Made by a program: the position numbers and the translations under genes. From Thraustochytrium sp. TN22 (taxonomy: Eukaryota; Sar; Bigyra; Thraustochytrida; Thraustochytriidae), in assembly GCA_013306675.1 (NCBI GenBank), contig JABLUY010000130.1:1-64000 (forward strand): 64,000 nt of DNA, written 5' to 3'. Below are positions 54,988-63,278 of this stretch, one piece after another. The notes beneath the pieces are model-generated. The model searched no databases and was not told the origin of the DNA. It was given only the letters and a program-made list of their open reading frames with translations. How positions within the stretch are numbered: the first letter of the stretch is position 1; every line of letters begins with the position of its first letter.

Positions 54988-55701
54988 ATGGCGGAGGAGG
55001 CGAGCGTGGCGGTGGCGGCGGAGGGCGAGACGGACGTGGTGTCCAAGGAGGAGGTGGCGGAGTCTGTGGCGTCGGAAGCGGGAACCTCGGACGATAACTG
55101 GCTGGCGCACTACGCCGCCGCGGTGCTGGCCACGCAGTCCGAGGCCTTCTTCGTGCTGGGCGTGTGCTTGGACTCGGTCGACGAACGCAACCCGAATGAG
55201 ATGGGACGCACGCTGTTTGGGATTGTGTCAAGCGGCCTACCCATCATGCTTGCCAGCATCAGCGTGCTGTACAAGTGTTGGCAGATCGTCGGCAACACCA
55301 AAGTGGTGCGCCCCTCCCTCGATATGCGCGACTCCATGGCCGTCGAGAAGGTCTCATCCTCCTTCTTCATGGCGCTAAGCTGTTATCTGGCCCGCGGCTA
55401 CGAGAATATCGCCATGCGCCAGTACTCGAGTCTCATGTTTCTCATCATCGCCACCTTCACCGACTTCGTCGCTGTCACCGACGTATGGCGCGACCGCAAC
55501 TACTACTTCCACCTTGCCTACGGCGACGACGCCGATGACAACTTTTACGGCAATACCGTGAAGCGCACCTACTTTCAGGCCTACACGCACGCGCTCAAGT
55601 GGGGACGCAGCGACACCATTGCTGCCTCCTTCGTCTTCATCGACGCCGCGCTCAGTATTACCGTCTGGACCCTCATCTTTACCTTTCGCTTTGAGCTCTG
55701 A
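54988..55701 (+). CDS. Unrecognised membrane protein
   Basis: The 237-residue product starts at the ATG at 54988 (MAEEASVAVAAEGETDVVSK). An acidic N-terminus (about 35 residues) is followed by NWLAHYAAAVLATQSEAFFV and three or four hydrophobic stretches: TLFGIVSSGLPIMLASISVL, SSFFMALSCYLARGYEN, YSSLMFLIIATFTDFVAVT and the C-terminal AASFVFIDAALSITVWTLIF. The YENIAMRQYSS and TYFQAYTHALKWGRSDT segments look conserved but I do not recognise the family. No signal peptide. The last 165 coding bases and 76 bp of 3' flank are tandemly duplicated just downstream. Confidence 0.65.
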   Translation: MAEEASVAVAAEGETDVVSKEEVAESVASEAGTSDDNWLAHYAAAVLATQSEAFFVLGVCLDSVDERNPNEMGRTLFGIVSSGLPIMLASISVLYKCWQIVGNTKVVRPSLDMRDSMAVEKVSSSFFMALSCYLARGYENIAMRQYSSLMFLIIATFTDFVAVTDVWRDRNYYFHLAYGDDADDNFYGNTVKRTYFQAYTHALKWGRSDTIAASFVFIDAALSITVWTLIFTFRFEL

Positions 55702-55777
55702 GACGCGGCTGAGCACGAAGGCCCGCACGCGCCGCGTGGGAGAGAGGGAGCGCGCGCCACACGCGATTGTCCGGGAC

Positions 55778-56018
55778 GACAACTTTTACGGCAATACCGT
55801 GAAGGGCACCTACTTCCAGGCTTACACGCACGCGCTCAAGTGGGGACGCAGCGACACCATTGCTGCGTCCTTCGTCTTCATCGACGCCGCGCTCAGCATT
55901 TACCGTCTGGACCCTCATTTTTACCTTTCGCTTTGAGCTCTGAGACGCGGCTGGGGACGAAAGCCCGCACGCGCCGCGTGGGAGAGAGGGAGCGCGCGCC
56001 ATACGCGATTGTCCGGGA
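55778..56018 (+). pseudogene. Broken tandem duplicate of the 3' end of the membrane-protein gene
   Basis: A 241-bp direct repeat of 55537-55777. It begins GACAACTTTTACGGCAATAC and includes the coding 3' end (HALKWGRSDTIAASFVFIDA) plus the flank ending CGATTGTCCGGGA. The copies differ at few positions. The second copy has an extra T near 55900, which changes the reading frame before its end, and it lacks a start codon, so it is a non-functional fragment or part of the real gene's 3' untranslated region. Confidence 0.9.
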
Positions 56019-56283
56019 GTCCTGAGCGTGCGTCGAGTGCGGCCGGTCCCAGGTGAAACATGTAATTGTGTCCTTTGTTTCGTCTTCTTTTGCGAGGTGC
56101 ACGGTGTGAAACGATGTGAAACGATGTGATGCGGACTGAATCTGCCCAGTCTCGCGCGGAACAAGCGTGTAGGTTGGGTTGGGCATGAAGCGAGACTGTC
56201 ATCATGGAATCGGCAACAGCAAACATGCGCAATCTGTGGCAGCGCGAGCCCAAGGTCCTCTTGCACCGTGACAGACAGACGCC

Positions 56284-56728
56284 ACGTGCAGCTACGTGCA
56301 GCTACGTGCAGCTACGTGCAGCTACGTGCAGCTACGTGCAGCTACGTGCAGCTACGTGCAGCTACGTGCAGCTACGTGCAGCTACGTGCAGCTACGTGCA
56401 GCTACGTGCAGCTACGTGCAGCTACGTGCAGCTACGTGCAGCTACGTGCAGCTACGTGCAGCTACGTGCAGCTACGTGCAGCTACGTGCAGCTACGTGCA
56501 GCTACGTGCAGCTACGTGCAGCTACGTGCAGCTACGTGCAGCTACGTGCAGCTACGTGCAGCTACGTGCAGCTACGTGCAGCTACGTGCAGCTTCGTGCA
56601 GCTACGTGCAGATACGTGCAGCTACGTGCAGCTACGTGCAGCTACGTGCAGCTACGTGCAGCTACGTGCAGCTATGTGCAGCTACGTGCAGCTACGTGCA
56701 GCTACGTGCAGCTACGTGCAGCAACGTG
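56284..56728. repeat. Decamer satellite, about 44 copies of ACGTGCAGCT
   Basis: The 10-bp unit is repeated head to tail with only a handful of single-base variants (near 56594, 56612 and 56675). Because 10 is not a multiple of three, all three plus frames read the same ten-residue cycle (CSYVQLRAAT) and all stay open; the minus strand meets TAG every 30 bp. Each unit carries the palindromes ACGT and AGCT. Confidence 0.98.
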
Positions 56729-57123
56729 GCGTCGGGCGTCTTCTCCGTGGGCGCGTGCTTGCGACGACCCAGCAGAACTACTTCTCCAAAGCAATCAACT
56801 GGCCGAGCCCGGTGCGGCGGCGCGGCGCGGTGGGGCGCGGCGCGGCGCGGCGGCAGCGGCACGGCGCAACGGCAGCGGCGCGGCGCGGCGGCAGCGGCGG
56901 CAGCGGCGGCGAAGGAGGGGGGGGTGCGGGGAGGAAAGAAGAGGCGAATACAGGCAAGCGCCAGCAGCAGGAACAGCCTCTTCTGGCCGAGAGCGCCGGG
57001 CAGATCGTGCCCTGCAACTGCGGTCTTACCGTCGAGGGCATGCCAACGCCCTGCCTCGAGTAGAAACGAGAATCGCTAACAGTAGCAAGATACTGGCTTG
57101 CAGAGGCCGCGCGGTGATTGACC

Positions 57124-57636
57124 ATGGTCGTCGCGCCAGACAAAGAAGGCATCTTCCGCGCGAACGTCAAGTTCACCTTTTCAGAAGCGCTCGATTACTG
57201 CAAGCGCAACGGCGGAGAACTCGTATCCCTTCACTCCAAACGTCTGAATCAGTACGTGTACGAGACGTACTGCTGGGATCGCGATTGCTGGGTCGGCCTC
57301 CTACCTTTCGACAAGGTAACAAGCATGGACCAGACCCAGTGGATTTGGCTTGACGGGACACGAGTCGACTTTGAATTCTTCGCCGAAGGCGAGCCGAACA
57401 TGAACGCACGTTTTGACAATCCGGGCATGACGTGCACCCAAATGCCTGGTGGCTTCAACGGGGTCTGGGACGATAGGTCCTGTACATATCCGGCCTACCC
57501 GGTCTGCATGACGGTTGGCGACGAACCCCACGGCTCCATCACATTCCTCGCATTCGTCGTCGTCGCTCTTGTCGCCTTCGGGCTCGGCCGCTGTACTGCG
57601 CCTTGCCCCGATCAGCAGAACGCGAAGCGTGCCTGA
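57124..57636 (+). CDS. C-type lectin-like domain protein with C-terminal membrane span
   Basis: The 170-residue product starts at the ATG at 57124 (MVVAPDKEGIFRANVKFTFS). Residues about 14-130 form a C-type lectin-like domain: FTFSEALDYCKRNGGELVSL, QWIWLDGTRVDF, the calcium/sugar motif EPN at 90-92 (EGEPNM), GVWDDRSC in place of the usual WND, and the canonical Cys26, Cys104, Cys120 and Cys128, plus Cys50/Cys55. EPN suggests mannose-type specificity if the fold binds calcium. A hydrophobic span at about 139-155 (ITFLAFVVVALVAFGLG) precedes a short tail. No signal peptide is encoded, so an upstream exon may be missing from this model, or the protein is tail-anchored. Confidence 0.75.
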   Translation: MVVAPDKEGIFRANVKFTFSEALDYCKRNGGELVSLHSKRLNQYVYETYCWDRDCWVGLLPFDKVTSMDQTQWIWLDGTRVDFEFFAEGEPNMNARFDNPGMTCTQMPGGFNGVWDDRSCTYPAYPVCMTVGDEPHGSITFLAFVVVALVAFGLGRCTAPCPDQQNAKRA

Positions 57637-58705
57637 AAGTAAAAAAGCCAAGCCTCGTTGTCATGAAGCCTTGATGAAGAGACGGTCTCGCTGCAATGAG
57701 ACCAAGTCGCCGCCAACCAGCCGCTACCACCACTTACGATTTCACCGTGTCCGCCGTCTCGCCACGAGCAGCGGCGATGACGGCACTGCCGGCGTCGGCG
57801 TGGCCGCACAGGCTCGCGCCAGAGCAGGCCTTCTTCCTGCTCTGTCGCGTGGCAACGCCTGGGAGCCGCCCGGCTGGCGCGTGACTTCGAGGGCTGGCAA
57901 GAAGTAAGTGCCACTGCCAGGCAGGCTTCCCGGCCAGCGGCGCGGCGCGGCGCGGCGCGCCCGCTTCCCAGCCAGCTCGAGCCGCCGGCGCAGCGCATCC
58001 CGGCAGCCTAGCTAGCTAGCTGGAGCGCAGAACTCGGACTCCGCGCGCCGGCGGCACCGGCAGCGGCAGCGGCGGCGGCGCGGCAGCCGTGGTCGCACGC
58101 GACTCAGGCTGACAGGCTGCCGTTCCGGGTCTGCTGCACCACTGACGCTTGATCGATTCAAATTCGAATTCGAATTCAAATTCGAATTCAAAGCCAAAGC
58201 CGCCCGCGGCCGGCCAGGTCGGCCTCGGCCCCGGCGGCGGCGGCGGCGGCGGCGACCGCGCTCGCTGTGCGCGGGCGGCGCACGGCGACGCGCAGGCGGC
58301 AGGCGGTCGCGGTCAGCGCCGCGTTCGGAGGCGGCACGAGCAAAAGCCCAAAAGCTCGCTCACTGTCAAGCTCAAGCTCGCCCGCCGAGGCCGCGCAGCG
58401 GAGGGCAATCAATGATCAACCGGCGACCGTAGCTAGCCAGCTACCTCGGTCGGCGCGGCGGCCGCTCGCCCCTTCCGCCGGCGTCGGGGCCGGAGCGCGC
58501 GCGGCGGCGGCCTGGCCCGGCGCGGCAGGCGGGCAGCCAGCAGCAGCCAGGGGGCCAGCACAGCGACGGGCGGCCGACCTTTTGCACAACTCTGCGCGGA
58601 CGCGAGCTCAAAGTCGAAGGCCAAGGCCAAGGCGAGGGCGAGGCAGGCGGCAGGCGCGGGGCGGCCGCAGAACCCAAGCGAGGGCCGCGGCGCGCGCGCG
58701 ACACG
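57637..58705. other. Gap between lectin-like and TPR genes
   Basis: This 1069-bp same-strand gap contains a TTCAAATTCGAATTCG-type AT-rich repeat (58157-58193), a short GGCGGC tract (58228-58252) and otherwise nothing recognised. It should contain the TPR gene promoter. Confidence 0.5.
58157..58193. repeat. TTCGAA/TTCAAA hexamer run
   Basis: About six hexamers, TTCGAA alternating with TTCAAA, an AT-rich, partly palindromic island (TTCGAA and GAATTC sites) in GC-rich DNA. Confidence 0.9.
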
Positions 58706-61700
58706 ATGGGATGCACGCGGTCGTCGCTGCGGCGCGCGTCGTTCGCTGCGGCGCCGGAGGATGCCGCAGCGGCGGCGAGCGCGAAGGCCGGCAAGCGGCG
58801 CGGCTCGGGCAGGCCGGAGGATGAGCGCACGCGGACCGGCAGCGGGAGCGCTGACAGCCTGCACGGGAGGTCGGGCAAGGACGCGGCGGCGCGGAAGCGC
58901 GCGCTGGACCGCGGCGACGACGCAACCTCGGCCGGCCCCAGCGGTAGCGGGCCGGCCGAGGACGCGCCGCCGGCCCACGGGGACACCTTGTTGGGCCAGG
59001 TGCACCAGGAGCAGGAGCAGCAGCAGAAGCAGAAGCCACGGCGCGGGGCCGCGCGGCGCAAGCCGCAGCTGCCGGCACGCAAACGGAGCGAGGAGGATGA
59101 GGCGGTCCTGGTGAACGCCAGCGTCCCGCAGCGCCTCACGGACGTGGCGGCGCTGGAAAGCGAGGTCGTGCAGTTCGCCGGGATCAGGCTCAAGGAATTG
59201 CTGGAGCTCTGGCGCGCCGTGGTGGCCAAGGAGGCCGCCGCCAATGTCGTCCTGTACACGGCGCTCGAGGATCTGGACTGCGGTGTTGCCCAGGGCGACA
59301 CGCTCGTGCGCGCGGCGCCTGCGTCACCGAGGCGCCGCGGCCTGGCGTCCTCCAGCGGCAGCGGCAGCGGCAGGAACCACAAGAACGGCAGCGGTCGCGT
59401 GCGCTGCATTGTGCCCATCCAGGAGCGCGAGGTAGAGGTGGACGCCAGCAAGGTGGCCGAGAAGGCCCGCGGCGACTGGACGCTCGCTGACGTGGCGGAG
59501 CATGTTGTGTACGCGCGCACCGGCGATGCGGAGTGCTTTCTGGCCGACACCATGGCGCCGGAAGCCTTTGGCGCGCCCTTCGAGGGCATCTTCGTGATCA
59601 GCGCGCTGGAAACCAGCATGGGCGCGCTGCTGAACGGCGTGCAGCGGTACTTTGAGCGTGCCGGCGTGCCGACGGACCGCGCGTACCTGTGGCTGGACGT
59701 GCTGTGCGTGAACTGGTCGCTGATGACGCGGCGACTGCGCGGGCGGCCGGACGTGGCCGCGGCACAGCGGCGCAAAACATTCCGGCGCAGCCTGCACAAG
59801 GCGCAGGAGCACTTCGATGCGACCGTGCTGGTGCTTGAGGACTGGTGCGACGCGCGCCCGCTAGAGCGCGCGCTCTGCCTGTGGGAGGTCTACGGCGCGG
59901 CGCGCATCGAGCGCCCGTTTAGCTTGGTCTTCGGCGACGAGGACGGCGTTGACGTGCTCGGGTGGCTGCGCGCGGGCCGTGGCGGCGAGGAGCTCATTCA
60001 GGCCGTGTCCAACATCGACGTGCGCCGCATGCGCTGCCGCGATCCGGAGAACCTGTCGACCATCTGCCGTGCCGTCGCCAAGCTGCGTGGCGGCCTGCCC
60101 GAATTCAGCGCGACCGTGTCGTGCCGCCTCATGCGCTGGGTGCTGGACGAGGTGGAGCAAGCCGTGGTTTGCGCGGAGCGCGAGTGCCGCGATCCGACGC
60201 GCGACCGCGGCCTGGCCGACGTGCTGGTCAACGCCGGCGGCTTTATGCGTCAGATGGGCGAGCTTGAGCGCGCCGCTGCGTACTATAGCAAGGCCAGCAG
60301 CACGTACGAACGCCTTGAGGGCCCGCGTGGGGTGCGCGTGGGCCTCGCCAAACATCGCCTGGCGCTCGTGCGGCACGCACAGGGCAACGTGGACGCGGCC
60401 TACGCGCTCTTTGAGGAGGCGCTCTTCATCAAGCGCGCGCACTTTGGCGACCGCCACATGCGCGTCGCCGACCTTCTGCACAACTTCGCTGCCACGGCGC
60501 GCGAGCTGGGCGACTACGAGGACGCCGCGTCGCTCTACGAGGAAGCGCTTGCCATCAAGCGCGAGCTCGGCGAAGAGGTTTCGGCGGCCAACACGCTGCA
60601 CGATTTGGCCTTTGTCAAGCGTCTGCAGGGCCGCTGCCAGGTGGCCTACGAGCTCTACGAGGAGGCGCTCGCCATCTACCGCGCCTCGCCTGAGGACCGC
60701 CAGGCGGCCATCGCGCAGACGCTCAACAACATGGGCTCCGTGCTCGAGGCGCAGGGTCGCTTCGAGGACGCGCTCGTCATGTACCGCGAGGCGCTCGGTG
60801 TTTTGCAGGTCGATGACAGCGCGGCCGGCGGCGCGGCGGCCCAGGATGCTTCCGCCACCACAGCCTCGCAAGTGATGCCGCCACCGCTGCCGCTCCCGGA
60901 ACAGCCGACACCGCTCAACACCCGGCACAAGCACCGTGCCTCTCTGGAGGCGCTCGCCGAGGAGGTGAGCAATGCGGCGAGCGGGTCGGAGGACGACCCT
61001 GAAGATGACGACGACGAGGATGACGAGGGTGACGAGGATGACAAGGAGCGCAAGGCCGGCATCGCGGCGCGCAGAGAGACGGGCCAGAGTGGCACGAGCA
61101 GCAGCAGCGGCGGCGGCAGCGGCAGCGGCAGCGGGACGCGCCCCTCCTCGGGCAACGTGGCGGGCTGGCGCAAAAAGACCTCCACGACGGCGACGGGCCC
61201 GTCAGCGGCTGCGGCAGCGGCAGCCAAGCCGCCAACACCGCGATCGAGGCCCTTGAGCAAGAGGATTGGCAGCGGCGATGCGAGTGTGCCCAAGGCGCGC
61301 GCCGCGGGCGCCCGAGCCGCCGCGGCGGCGGCCGCGGCGGCCGCTGCCGTGGCGTCGTCGCGGCCGCGCGGGCCGAGCGCCGCCTCGTTGCCGGCCTTGG
61401 AGGCGGCGCACGAGCGGCGCGCCTCGGTGGCGGACGCGCTGGAGGGCATGGCGGTGGTCAAGGACGCGCAGGGCCGGCACGAAGAGTCGATGGAGCTCCT
61501 GCAAGAGGCGCTCGCGATCCGGCGCGAGTCGCTTTGCCAGTCACAGCTGCCAGGCGTGCGCGGCTTCGTGGACGAGGCCGGCGTTGCGCATGTCCTGCGC
61601 GAGGACGAGGCGCAGACCGCGGACCGGCACGTGCAGGCGCGGCGGTCATCGGTGGCGCAGACGCTCAAGAGCATGGCGGTGGTGACGGAGACGCAGGGCC

Positions 61701-63202
61701 GGCACGCCGAGGCGGCTGCGCTGCTGGAGGAAGCGCTGACGATCCGGCGCGAGACGCACGGCGAGCGCGACGGCGCCGTGGCGGACCTGCTGGAGTCCAT
61801 GAGCGAGGCCGAGCAGGCGCAGGGCAAGCTGGATTTGGCGCATGCACACCTGGAGGAGGCGCTGGAGATTCGGCGCGCCGCCGCCGGCGAGACGCACGCC
61901 TCGGTGGCCAGCACCTTGGCCCGCATCGGCGCGGTGCGCAAGGCGCAGGGCCGGTACGAGGAGGCGCTGGCGAGCCTGGACAGCGCGCTAAGCATCCGCA
62001 AAACGGCGCTGGGCGCCTCTCACCCGCGCGTGGCAGATGTCCTGAATGACATGGGCGGCGTACGCGACGCGCAGGGCCAACACGAGGAGGCGCTGCGGCT
62101 GTACGAAGAGGCGCTCGCGCTGTATCGCGAGGCGGAGGCGCGCGGTGCGTCGGAGGCCACGACGCTCAACAACATGGGTATCGTGAAGAAGGCGCAGGGC
62201 AAGTACGAGGAGGCGCTGGCACTGTACCAGGCAGCGCTGGACATGAAGCGCGAAGCACTGGGGCCGCGGCACGTGTCGGAGGCCGACACGCTCAACAACG
62301 TGGCGGTGGTCAAGAGCCTGCAGGGTGACCTGGATGGCGCGCTCGCGCTTTACGAGGAGGCGCTGTCGATCCGGCGCGAGCGCCTGGGCGACCGCCACAC
62401 GAGCGTGGCGGAGACGCTGCACAACATGGGCGTCGTGGAGAAGTCGCAGGGCAAGCACGACGCGGCCTATGCGCGCTTCGAGGAGGCGCTCGCCACGCAG
62501 CGCGCGCTCTCGCCGCAGCACCCGCTCGTGGCGCAGACGCTGAACAACATGGCGGTGATTTGCGAAAGCCAGGGCCGCTACGACGAGGCGCTGCGCCTGT
62601 GCGAGGAGGCGCTCGCCATCAAGCGCGCCATCTGGGGCGGCCGCCACCCGTCCGTGGCCGACACGCTCAACAACATGGCCATTGTGCTGGAGGCGAACGG
62701 GAACGGCGATCGCGCGCTTGCGCTGTACGAGGACGTGCTGTCGATCCGCCGCGAGGCGCTCGGCGACAACAACGTGGCCGTGGCGGACGCGCTTAACAAC
62801 ATGGCCGTGCTCATGGAGTCGCAGGGCAAGGACTACAAGGCGCTGGAGATGTACGGCGAGGCCCTCGCCATCAAGCGCCGCTGCCTGCCGGCGCGGCATC
62901 CGTCGATTGCTGACACGCTCAGCAACATGAGCGTGGTGAAACGCATGCAGGGGCGCTATGCCGAGGCACTCGAGCTCAACGAGGAGGCACTGGCCATCCA
63001 CCGCGACGCCTTTGGTGATCACCACCCGATGGTGGCCACATCCATGTTCAACATGGCGCTCCTGCGGGAGGCGCTGGGCCAGGACGACCACGCGCTGCGC
63101 CTCGCCGAGCGCGCTTACGTGATTTGGCGCGACGCTCTGGGCGAGGACCATGCCGACACAGTGAATGCCGGGATTCTGGTGCAAGACCTGCGCGGCATGT
63201 GA
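58706..63202 (+). CDS. Large TPR (kinesin-light-chain-type) repeat protein with N-terminal effector-like domain
   Basis: The 1498-residue product starts at the ATG at 58706. MGCTRSS fits an N-myristoylation site with an adjacent palmitoylatable Cys, suggesting membrane attachment. Residues about 140-480 form a globular domain with VQFAGIRLKELLELWRAVVA, FEGIFVISALETSMGAL, AYLWLDVLCVNWSLMTRR, ATVLVLEDWCDARPLERALC and LWEVYGAARIERPFSL. The wording (Asp-rich strand, W-D-VLCVN, ED-W, R-ALCLWEVY) resembles TIR-like domains seen in other protist TPR proteins. KLC-type 42-residue TPRs follow in two blocks (about 510-690 and 890-1490), each like YEEALALYEEALAIKRE with ADTLNNMAVV, split by an acidic and Ser/Gly-rich linker. 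TPRs bind protein partners; no NACHT or NB-ARC domain is present. The exact role is unknown. Confidence 0.8.
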   Translation: MGCTRSSLRRASFAAAPEDAAAAASAKAGKRRGSGRPEDERTRTGSGSADSLHGRSGKDAAARKRALDRGDDATSAGPSGSGPAEDAPPAHGDTLLGQVHQEQEQQQKQKPRRGAARRKPQLPARKRSEEDEAVLVNASVPQRLTDVAALESEVVQFAGIRLKELLELWRAVVAKEAAANVVLYTALEDLDCGVAQGDTLVRAAPASPRRRGLASSSGSGSGRNHKNGSGRVRCIVPIQEREVEVDASKVAEKARGDWTLADVAEHVVYARTGDAECFLADTMAPEAFGAPFEGIFVISALETSMGALLNGVQRYFERAGVPTDRAYLWLDVLCVNWSLMTRRLRGRPDVAAAQRRKTFRRSLHKAQEHFDATVLVLEDWCDARPLERALCLWEVYGAARIERPFSLVFGDEDGVDVLGWLRAGRGGEELIQAVSNIDVRRMRCRDPENLSTICRAVAKLRGGLPEFSATVSCRLMRWVLDEVEQAVVCAERECRDPTRDRGLADVLVNAGGFMRQMGELERAAAYYSKASSTYERLEGPRGVRVGLAKHRLALVRHAQGNVDAAYALFEEALFIKRAHFGDRHMRVADLLHNFAATARELGDYEDAASLYEEALAIKRELGEEVSAANTLHDLAFVKRLQGRCQVAYELYEEALAIYRASPEDRQAAIAQTLNNMGSVLEAQGRFEDALVMYREALGVLQVDDSAAGGAAAQDASATTASQVMPPPLPLPEQPTPLNTRHKHRASLEALAEEVSNAASGSEDDPEDDDDEDDEGDEDDKERKAGIAARRETGQSGTSSSSGGGSGSGSGTRPSSGNVAGWRKKTSTTATGPSAAAAAAAKPPTPRSRPLSKRIGSGDASVPKARAAGARAAAAAAAAAAAVASSRPRGPSAASLPALEAAHERRASVADALEGMAVVKDAQGRHEESMELLQEALAIRRESLCQSQLPGVRGFVDEAGVAHVLREDEAQTADRHVQARRSSVAQTLKSMAVVTETQGRHAEAAALLEEALTIRRETHGERDGAVADLLESMSEAEQAQGKLDLAHAHLEEALEIRRAAAGETHASVASTLARIGAVRKAQGRYEEALASLDSALSIRKTALGASHPRVADVLNDMGGVRDAQGQHEEALRLYEEALALYREAEARGASEATTLNNMGIVKKAQGKYEEALALYQAALDMKREALGPRHVSEADTLNNVAVVKSLQGDLDGALALYEEALSIRRERLGDRHTSVAETLHNMGVVEKSQGKHDAAYARFEEALATQRALSPQHPLVAQTLNNMAVICESQGRYDEALRLCEEALAIKRAIWGGRHPSVADTLNNMAIVLEANGNGDRALALYEDVLSIRREALGDNNVAVADALNNMAVLMESQGKDYKALEMYGEALAIKRRCLPARHPSIADTLSNMSVVKRMQGRYAEALELNEEALAIHRDAFGDHHPMVATSMFNMALLREALGQDDHALRLAERAYVIWRDALGEDHADTVNAGILVQDLRGM

Positions 63203-63278
63203 TGGGTTTGGGCTCCTTTCGAGTGATCGATTGTTTCTGTTACATTTACATACGTTGATGGGCGGTGGTTGTTTGCTC
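63203..63278. other. Short convergent gap, TPR (+) / SNARE (-)
   Basis: A 76-bp T-rich gap between two stop codons. Confidence 0.6.

Larger units (their letters stand above)
55702..57123. other. Intergenic stretch with partial gene duplicate and decamer satellite
   Basis: This 1422-bp gap separates two plus-strand genes. It holds the broken 241-bp duplicate (55778-56018), more AT-rich DNA (56040-56210), the 10-bp satellite (56284-56728) and a GGCGC/CGGCAG tract (56805-56915). It should also contain the lectin gene's promoter. Confidence 0.6.

Noticed and set aside
56204-57353. Three long plus-strand open frames (250-360 residues) over the decamer satellite
   Set aside because: All three read the same ten-residue cycle from the 10-bp repeat and then unrelated sequence; openness is a property of the repeat.
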